Below, in pieces: positions 58,726 through 64,000 of a DNA stretch of 64,000 nucleotides. Each line of letters opens with the position of its first letter. The stretch's first letter is position 1. This DNA is from Methylobacterium sp. Leaf125. Lineage in GTDB: Bacteria > Pseudomonadota > Alphaproteobacteria > Rhizobiales > Beijerinckiaceae. The DNA lies in contig NZ_LMNU01000012.1 in the NCBI RefSeq assembly GCF_001423085.1, forward strand, positions 63,091 through 127,090, written 5' to 3'. The position numbers and the translations under genes are program-made. The notes under the pieces were generated by a model. That model made no database searches and was not told the DNA's origin. It worked only from the letters and a program-made list of their open reading frames with translations.

Positions 58726-59490
58726 TCAATTGGAGCGGGCCGGAATCGTGAACGCCGCGGCGGGCGGAAGCCGGTCGCGCTGCATCAGGCTGTCGGCCAC
58801 ATCGGAGATCCGGCGGCGCAGATCGGCGGCCTCGCCCTCGCGGCGCGCCATCACCTCGGCCAGGGCGTCCTCCGCCGCCGTGAGGCTGGCCCGCAGGGTC
58901 TCGCGCTCGGCGACCAGGGTCGCGGTCAGGTCGGGGACCTCGGAACGGGTCGCGGCGGGAAGGCTGGCGGCATCCGCCGGGGCAGGGGCGGACCGGGCCG
59001 CGATCAGGTCGTCGAGCACCTCCTGATGCGCCTGCTCGAGCACCTGCAGTGTGGCGAGGCCCAGCGCGGTGTCCTGTCGGGCCGCTTCCAGGTCGCGCTC
59101 CACGTCGCCGAGGGTGGCGCGGGTCGCGGCCAGGACCGCTTCGCGCTCGCTCAGCGTGGCGTCGCGCGCCTCGATCGTGCGCGTGAGGGCGGCGGCCTCC
59201 ATGGTCCGGGTGCCGATGGCGGCGAGATCGGCGTGGCGATGGGCCTGAACCGCCTCGACCTTCCGCTCCAGGCGCCGCTGGGCCACGGCGAACTGCGCGC
59301 GCAGGTAATCCTTCTCGGCGGCGACTTCCGAGATCGAGAGGGGCAGGCGCGCCGCGATGCGGCGCTCCGACAAGCGGGCGGCCCGGGCGTTCACGGCCGG
59401 CAGAAGCAACAGGGCGCACAGGCTCGCGGCCAGGAAGCCGAGCGCGAAGATCATCACGGTTTCGATCACGCGGAAACGCTCGCTCAACAC
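58726..59490 (-). CDS. Membrane-anchored coiled-coil protein
   Basis: A 254-residue protein with one N-terminal membrane helix (TVMIFALGFLAASLCALLLL) and a long alpha-helical, heptad-rich region (about 55-235) of Ala, Glu and Arg, typical of coiled coils. No known domain is recognised. The cytoplasmic part may act as a scaffold. Homologues of this shape occur in Hyphomicrobiales, always with low sequence conservation (from general knowledge, not checked). It stands between the Cys-rich gene and eipA. Confidence 0.7.
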   Translation of the reverse strand: MLSERFRVIETVMIFALGFLAASLCALLLLPAVNARAARLSERRIAARLPLSISEVAAEKDYLRAQFAVAQRRLERKVEAVQAHRHADLAAIGTRTMEAAALTRTIEARDATLSEREAVLAATRATLGDVERDLEAARQDTALGLATLQVLEQAHQEVLDDLIAARSAPAPADAASLPAATRSEVPDLTATLVAERETLRASLTAAEDALAEVMARREGEAADLRRRISDVADSLMQRDRLPPAAAFTIPARSN

Positions 59491-59604
59491 GCCGTGGACG
59501 ACAATGACGACGGACCTGGCCGTCGACCCTCGTCGGCTTGTTTTAGCCCATGTCCCCCCGGGATGGGCAAGACGCGCGGGGACACACCCCGGCCGCCTCG
59601 CGAA

Positions 59605-60225
59605 TCAGAAGGGATTCCAGGTCGGCTTCGCCGTGAACTTGAGATAGCCGATATTGATGCCGAGGCGGGCGCCGACCCCGGTACGGATCGGTACCACGAC
59701 GATGTCGTCGGCGGTCACCGCCGTCATCCCGAAGCCGCCGACCAAGTAGGCGGAACCGTCGACGCCGCCGAAGCGGCGATAGAGGCCCGACACGGCGGGC
59801 AGGTTGTAGACCAGCATCATCGTGCGGTCGCCGTCGCCGCCGACGTCGAAGCCGATGGAGGGGCCCTGCCAATAGACGCGGCGCTGCCCGGCATTGCGGG
59901 TGTAGAGCGTCCCCTCGCCGTAGCGAACGCCGCCCACGATGGCGCCGGACGCTTCCTGGCCGAGAATGTAGCCGTTGGGCTCACCCCAGCGCCGGGTCGC
60001 TTCCTCCACCAACTGGGCGAGGCCGCGGGACATCGAGCCGAAGAAGCGGTGGCCGTTGTCGACCAGCTCCTCGGGTCGGAACTTGCCGGGCGCCCCGTCG
60101 CTCACCGCGAGGGCGCGGGACGAGACGCCGAGGAGGAGGGCGCCTGCCAACGCGCCGACGACGCTGCGCCGGGTCGCGGGCTCCTGCGATGGACGGGCGC
60201 GGAGGGCCCGATGGTTCGACGTCAT
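59605..60225 (-). CDS. eipA: EipA (DUF1134) family periplasmic protein
   Basis: A 206-residue exported protein with an N-terminal signal (RRSVVGALAGALLLGVSSRA) carrying two Arg. The DUF1134 domain includes GEASGAIVGGVRYGEG-like QEASGAIVGGVRYGEGTLYT, WQGPSIGFDVGGDGDRTMML and GINIGYLKFT at the end. In Brucella EipA is a small beta-barrel periplasmic protein needed for envelope integrity. ATG at 60225 follows GGAGGGAC. The assignment to the family is firm; the role is by homology. Confidence 0.85.
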   Translation of the reverse strand: MTSNHRALRARPSQEPATRRSVVGALAGALLLGVSSRALAVSDGAPGKFRPEELVDNGHRFFGSMSRGLAQLVEEATRRWGEPNGYILGQEASGAIVGGVRYGEGTLYTRNAGQRRVYWQGPSIGFDVGGDGDRTMMLVYNLPAVSGLYRRFGGVDGSAYLVGGFGMTAVTADDIVVVPIRTGVGARLGINIGYLKFTAKPTWNPF

Positions 60226-60378
60226 GCCTCGTCCCTCCTGTCTGCCGACACCCACCCGAGCGCGCTATCGTCTTGCTAACCGAGACCGCGCTATGGACCG
60301 GGCTGTCATCCTAGAGACCGTTCCGGCCGGGGCCGGTGCGTCTCGATACGCGGCGATCATGATGCGAAACAAAGCAAC

Positions 60379-60861
60379 ATGTGGTTAACGCGCCGTCACC
60401 TGCTTCGCGTCGCCGCGGCCGGCGGGCTGCGCGCCACCGGCGCGCGCGCCGCGACCCTGCCGCGGCTGCCCGGGGGCCGGATCGCCCTCGCGGGGTTCGA
60501 CGCCGTCAGCTACTTCCTCGACGGTCCCGAGGCGGGCCGACCGGCCTACGAGTTCCTCTGGGACAGGCGAACGTGGCGCTTCGCGCGCGCCGCAAACCGG
60601 GAAGCCTTTCGCGAAGACCCGGCCGCCTACGCGCCCCGCCTCGGCGGCTTCGATCCGGTCGGCGTCCTCGCCGGCCGCCTCGTGGACACCGACCCCCTGG
60701 TCTATGCCCGCCTGCCGGGGCCGGACGGGACGGACCGGCTCTACCTCTGCCGCAGCGACGCGCACCGGTTGCGCCTCGTCGCCGAGCCGCACCTCGCCGC
60801 GGAGGCGGAACTGCTTTGGCCGACGCTGAAGGATCAGATCGAGCGGAATATCCCCGACTGA
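60379..60861 (+). CDS. YHS-like domain protein, exported
   Basis: A 160-residue protein whose N-terminus has a twin-arginine-type signal (TRRHLLRVAAAGGL). The main part has the YHS-domain-like pattern GFDAVSYFLDGPEAGRPAYE, FLWDRRTWRFARAANREAFR and YAPRLGGFDPVGVL, as in periplasmic YHS proteins of alphaproteobacteria. No Cys pair is seen, so metal binding is uncertain. ATG at 60379 is used. It converges on cysQ with 13 bases between. Confidence 0.78.
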   Translation: MWLTRRHLLRVAAAGGLRATGARAATLPRLPGGRIALAGFDAVSYFLDGPEAGRPAYEFLWDRRTWRFARAANREAFREDPAAYAPRLGGFDPVGVLAGRLVDTDPLVYARLPGPDGTDRLYLCRSDAHRLRLVAEPHLAAEAELLWPTLKDQIERNIPD

Positions 60862-60874
60862 CCGCGCCCGGCGG

Positions 60875-61741
60875 TCAGATCCGGCGCTCGTCCTGCGGCG
60901 CGTGCCGCTCGGCGGGACGCGTGGAGGGACTGCGCTCGGGCAGGACGAGGTTGGCCGCGTAGCTCGCGTCGCCCAGGGCGGCGAAGGGGCCGTTGCGGTA
61001 GTTCCGGGTGTAATGGCCGTAGGTCATCGGCCGGCCGGCGGGCGCCACGACGCAGCCACCCGCCACGGTGAGGATGTGGTCGCCGGCCGCCGTATCCCAT
61101 TCCATGGTCGGGCCGCAGCGCACGTAGATGTCGGCCTCGCCGGCGGCGATGAGGCAGAACTTCAGGGCCGAGGCCGCCGAGCGGGTCGCCTCGACCCGGA
61201 GCGCACCGAGACAGGCCTCGGTCTCGGTGTCGCCGTGCCGGTTGCTGCGCAGGGCCACCAGTCCCTGGTCCGGCCTCGGGCGCACCGCGATCGGCAGGCG
61301 CTCACCGAGATGTCCGTCCCGGATCTCCGCCTCGTAAGCCTGCCCGCCCGCACCCCAGACCCGGTTGAGGCCGGGGGCGGCCAGGGCCGCCGCGATCGGG
61401 CGGTCGCCCGCAATCAGGCCGATATTGACGCTGTATTCCGCGTTGCCGGCGAGGAAGTCCCGGGTGCCGTCGAGGGGATCGACCAGGAAGAAGAGCTGCG
61501 CCGGCGGCTGGTCGTAGGACGATTCCTCGGCGATCACGGGAATGCCCGGCCAGTATCGGGCCAGTTCCGCCAGGATGAAGTCCTCGGATTCGGCATCCGC
61601 CTGACTTGCCGGCGAGCCGTCGGGCTTGAGCACGTGCGGACAGTCGCCCCCGTGATGCCGCTTCAGGATCTCGCCCGCCCGGCAGGCAATTTCCATCAAG
61701 GTAGCCGCAATACGGTCGCGCGTCGGCGCATCGATCGACAT
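60875..61741 (-). CDS. cysQ: 3'(2'),5'-bisphosphate nucleotidase (CysQ/inositol monophosphatase family)
   Basis: A 288-residue Mg/Li-sensitive phosphatase. Metal site 1 is IAEESSYD and FFLVDPLDGTRDFL, and the C-terminal motif is MEWDTAAGDHILTVAGG. The extra length and VLKPDGSPASQADAESEDF are typical of CysQ, which recycles 3'-phosphoadenosine 5'-phosphate from sulfate assimilation. Inositol monophosphatase activity cannot be excluded. Met at 61741 is preferred to a GTG at 61750. It is divergent from chpT. Confidence 0.9.
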   Translation of the reverse strand: MSIDAPTRDRIAATLMEIACRAGEILKRHHGGDCPHVLKPDGSPASQADAESEDFILAELARYWPGIPVIAEESSYDQPPAQLFFLVDPLDGTRDFLAGNAEYSVNIGLIAGDRPIAAALAAPGLNRVWGAGGQAYEAEIRDGHLGERLPIAVRPRPDQGLVALRSNRHGDTETEACLGALRVEATRSAASALKFCLIAAGEADIYVRCGPTMEWDTAAGDHILTVAGGCVVAPAGRPMTYGHYTRNYRNGPFAALGDASYAANLVLPERSPSTRPAERHAPQDERRI

Positions 61742-61883
61742 GATGGGCACTATGATGCCCGCGCCACCGGCCCTTGTCGACCCGGATCGCGAACGGCCCG
61801 GGTGCTTTTCAAAGCTTCCGGCGCCGTCTATCGGTGCCGTTCACGACCGGACGCGGCCCCGAAACGCCTGCGCGGAGCGCACC

Positions 61884-62618
61884 ATGACCCCCCTCAATCT
61901 CGACGCCCTCGATCTGTCCGCCCTCCTGTGCTCACGGGTCTGCCACGACGTGATCAGCCCCGTCGGCGCGATCGTGAACGGACTGGAGGTCCTGGAGGAC
62001 GAGAGCGACACCTCCATGCGCGAATTCGCCCTGGAGCTGATCGCCAAGAGCGCGCGCCAGGCCTCGGCCCGCCTGCAATTCGCCCGCATCGCCTTCGGCG
62101 CCGCCGGCTCGGCGGGTGCGTCCATCGACCTCGCCGACGCCGAGAAGGTGTCGCGCGGGATGTTCGTCGACGACAAGACGCAGCTCGCCTGGAGCGCACC
62201 GCAGGCGCTCTACCCGAAGAACAAGGTCAAGCTCCTGCTCAACCTCGTGATGATCGCCCAGAGCGCGATCCCGCGCGGCGGTCTCATCGACGTGGTGGTG
62301 CAGGGCGACGGCGAGGCGCCGAGCCTCGTGCTCAAGAGCAAGGGCTCGCACGCCCGCATCCCGGCCCACGTGGAAGATATGATCGCCGGGACGCCCGAGA
62401 ACGGCACCGTGGACGCGCACGGCATCCTGCCGTTCTATGCCGGCCTCGTCGCCCGCGCGGCGGCGATGGACGTGCGCTTCGCGATCGAGGGCGACACCGT
62501 GACCATCACGGCGACCCCGACGGCCGCCGCGATCCCGGAGGCGCCGGCCCAGGCGCCCGCGGAGCCGGAGGCCGATCGTCCGTCGGATTCGGAGCCGCCG
62601 GAGACGGCGCTGGCCTGA
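61884..62618 (+). CDS. chpT: Histidine phosphotransferase ChpT
   Basis: A 244-residue ChpT. The DHp-like helical hairpin holds the phospho-accepting His21 in LLCSRVCHDVISPVGAIVNG, followed by a degenerate ATPase-like domain that lacks the ATP-binding G boxes (LLNLVMIAQSAIPRGG). In Caulobacter, ChpT passes phosphate from CckA to CtrA and CpdR. ATG at 61884 is used; the frame is open from 61740. A Pro/Ala tail ends the protein. It is upstream of cheA on the same strand, with a terminator-like hairpin between. Confidence 0.9.
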   Translation: MTPLNLDALDLSALLCSRVCHDVISPVGAIVNGLEVLEDESDTSMREFALELIAKSARQASARLQFARIAFGAAGSAGASIDLADAEKVSRGMFVDDKTQLAWSAPQALYPKNKVKLLLNLVMIAQSAIPRGGLIDVVVQGDGEAPSLVLKSKGSHARIPAHVEDMIAGTPENGTVDAHGILPFYAGLVARAAAMDVRFAIEGDTVTITATPTAAAIPEAPAQAPAEPEADRPSDSEPPETALA

Positions 62619-62643
62619 CCCGAGGAACGTTTCGGCTCATCGA

Positions 62644-62680
62644 CGGGAGATCGACGAATATTGTCGCGATCTCCCGCTTT
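62644..62680 (+). terminator. Terminator-like hairpin after chpT
   Basis: Arms CGGGAGATCG (62644-62653) and CGATCTCCCG (62667-62676) form a 10-bp stem with a 13-nt loop, followed by CTTTA. It could end chpT transcription before cheA. Confidence 0.55.
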
Positions 62681-62701
62681 ATCGTCCGCGGTGAAACCCT
62701 T

Positions 62702-62717
62702 CCCTAACCGGTTAGGG
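62702..62717. promoter_or_regulatory. 16-bp perfect palindrome upstream of cheA
   Basis: CCCTAACCGGTTAGGG is its own reverse complement and lies 53 bases before the cheA ATG, a common place for an operator. The binding protein is unknown. Confidence 0.5.
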
Positions 62718-62770
62718 GGCAAAGTCGGTCCTGCACAGACTGTAGTGCGCGTATGGACTGAGTACCCGTC

Positions 62771-64000
62771 ATGGACGACTTGTTGCGTGAGTTCCTGACC
62801 GAGAGTGCCGAGCACCTCGACACGGTCGATGCCGAGCTCGTCCGGTTCGAACAGGATCCGAACAATCAGACGATCCTGCGGAACATCTTCCGCCTCGTCC
62901 ATACCATCAAGGGCACCTGCGGGTTCCTCGGCCTTCCGCGCCTGGAAGCCCTGGCGCACGCCGCCGAGACCCTGATGGGTCAGTTCCGCGACGGCATGCC
63001 GGTCACCGGCCCCGCGGTCAGCCTCATCCTCGTCACCCTCGACCGCCTCAAGGCGATCCTGGGCGACCTCGAGGCCACCGGCTCCGAGCCGGCCGGCAGC
63101 GACGATGATCTCATCGGCGCCCTGGAGGAGATGGCCTCCGCCCCGATCGCTCCCGCCGCGCCCGCCCCCGCGCCCGTCGCGGACATTAAGCTGCCCGATC
63201 CGGTCGTGCGCGAACTGAAGCCCGGCGAAGTCACCCTCGAGGATCTCGAGCGCGCCTTCATGGAGGCCGAGGGTCCCGATCCGTTCGACGTCGCTCCCGC
63301 TCCCGCACCGGAGCCGGTCGCCGCCGTGGCACCCGAGCCGGTGCGCGAGGCGCCCGCCCCGATGCCCGTGAAGGCCCACGAGGCACCCGCGAAATCCGCC
63401 GATGCGCCTGCCGCCCCCGAGGGCGAGGGCGGCATCGCGAAGGTCCAGACCATTCGCGTCAACGTCGACACCCTCGAACACCTGATGACGATGGTGTCCG
63501 AGCTGGTGCTGACCCGCAACCAGCTCCTCGAGATCGCCCGCCGGCACGACGACTCGACCTACAAGGTTCCGCTCCAGCGCCTCAGCCACGTGACGGCCGA
63601 GCTGCAGGAGGGCGTCATGAAGACGCGCATGCAGCCCATCGGCAACGCATGGCAGAAGCTGCCGCGCGTGGTGCGCGACCTGTCGTCGGAACTCGGCAAG
63701 CAGATCGAGCTCGTGATGAGCGGCGCCGAGACCGAACTCGACCGCCAGGTCCTCGAGGTCATCAAGGACCCGCTCACCCACATGGTGCGCAACTCGGCCG
63801 ATCACGGCATCGAGTCGGCCGCCGACCGCAAGGCCTCCGGCAAGCCGCTGCGCGGCACGATCCGCCTCTCCGCCTACCATGAGGGCGGCACGATCACGAT
63901 CGAGATCGCCGATGACGGCAAGGGCCTCGATCTGGCCGCCATCCGCCGCAAGGCCGTCGAGCGCAAGATCGCGAGCCAGGCCGAGGTCGAGCGGATGACC
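62771..64000 (+). CDS. cheA: Chemotaxis histidine kinase CheA (partial, 3' end outside window)
   Basis: The first 410 residues of a CheA kinase. The P1 (Hpt) domain has the phospho-accepting His44 in FRLVHTIKGTCGFLGL. A long Ala/Pro linker (about 115-220) has no clear CheY/CheB-binding P2 domain. The P3 dimerisation domain (TIRVNVDTLEHLMTMVSELV) and the start of the P4 ATPase with the N box (PLTHMVRNSADHGIE) and G1 (IADDGKGLD) follow. It starts at ATG 62771. The kinase end, CheW-binding P5 and any further che genes lie outside. The first part argues for a complete functional kinase. Confidence 0.93.
   Translation, partial: MDDLLREFLTESAEHLDTVDAELVRFEQDPNNQTILRNIFRLVHTIKGTCGFLGLPRLEALAHAAETLMGQFRDGMPVTGPAVSLILVTLDRLKAILGDLEATGSEPAGSDDDLIGALEEMASAPIAPAAPAPAPVADIKLPDPVVRELKPGEVTLEDLERAFMEAEGPDPFDVAPAPAPEPVAAVAPEPVREAPAPMPVKAHEAPAKSADAPAAPEGEGGIAKVQTIRVNVDTLEHLMTMVSELVLTRNQLLEIARRHDDSTYKVPLQRLSHVTAELQEGVMKTRMQPIGNAWQKLPRVVRDLSSELGKQIELVMSGAETELDRQVLEVIKDPLTHMVRNSADHGIESAADRKASGKPLRGTIRLSAYHEGGTITIEIADDGKGLDLAAIRRKAVERKIASQAEVERMT

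Overview
The window is chromosomal DNA of a high-GC alphaproteobacterium, most likely order Hyphomicrobiales (Rhizobiales). It carries ChpT, EipA/DUF1134, a TIGR02302 protein, DUF1192, DUF2852 and a fused CoaBC. A PQQ-type dehydrogenase and a set of genes for acyl-CoA and B12 use fit Methylobacterium/Methylorubrum. The genus is an inference from gene content; there is no rRNA here.

Left part (1-12.1 kb): almost everything reads leftward on the minus strand, away from a probable replication origin. From right to left lie dnaA, dnaN, recF, a LysE exporter, recQ, a membrane-bound hydrolase-like protein, purL, bolA, a DUF29 gene, the monothiol glutaredoxin grxD, and the start of a thioredoxin-reductase-like flavoprotein. 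One orphan VapB-like antitoxin gene is the only plus-strand gene.

Origin (12.12-12.64 kb): about 520 bases without a gene, relatively AT-rich, between dnaA and rpsT. It has DnaA-box-like 9-mers, five CcrM (GANTC) sites, and an inverted repeat that frames one of the DnaA boxes. rpsT has a near-consensus promoter and a good terminator.

13-39 kb: housekeeping and envelope genes. These are an agmatinase-family ureohydrolase, a secreted phytase/esterase-like autotransporter, a glutathione transferase, coaBC, ubiB, ubiE, mutM, a GAF-PAS-GGDEF diguanylate cyclase, a YidB-type protein, uvrB with a long N-terminal extension, an ankyrin protein, a PQQ-propeller dehydrogenase, a hotdog thioesterase overlapping a Tat-exported GH10 xylanase, a lipoprotein esterase, an SLT/SPOR transglycosylase, a double-ATPase peptide ABC protein, deoB and DUF1192.

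39.06-41.92 kb: a small accessory islet. It holds a 179-bp element with IS-type ends, a NUDIX gene of visibly lower GC, and an IS1182-family insertion sequence whose single transposase frame is broken by two stop codons.

42-64 kb: a LuxR/TetR divergent pair, DUF2852, upp, a quinone reductase, then a same-strand set (PduO-type cobalamin adenosyltransferase, etfB, etfA, 3-hydroxybutyryl-CoA dehydrogenase) suited to acyl-CoA metabolism. After these come a PagL-like outer membrane protein, AmpG, a HIG1-like protein, the TIGR02302 protein, a TerB-like protein, lysA with lptM, a Cys-rich periplasmic protein, a coiled-coil membrane protein, EipA, a YHS-like protein, cysQ, the phosphotransferase chpT, and the first two thirds of a cheA gene that runs off the window.

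No tRNA, rRNA, CRISPR array or prophage was recognised. No wholly new multi-gene system stands out. The best leads are the organisation of the origin, the IS and its small relative, the autotransporter fusion, and the atypical PQQ dehydrogenase.
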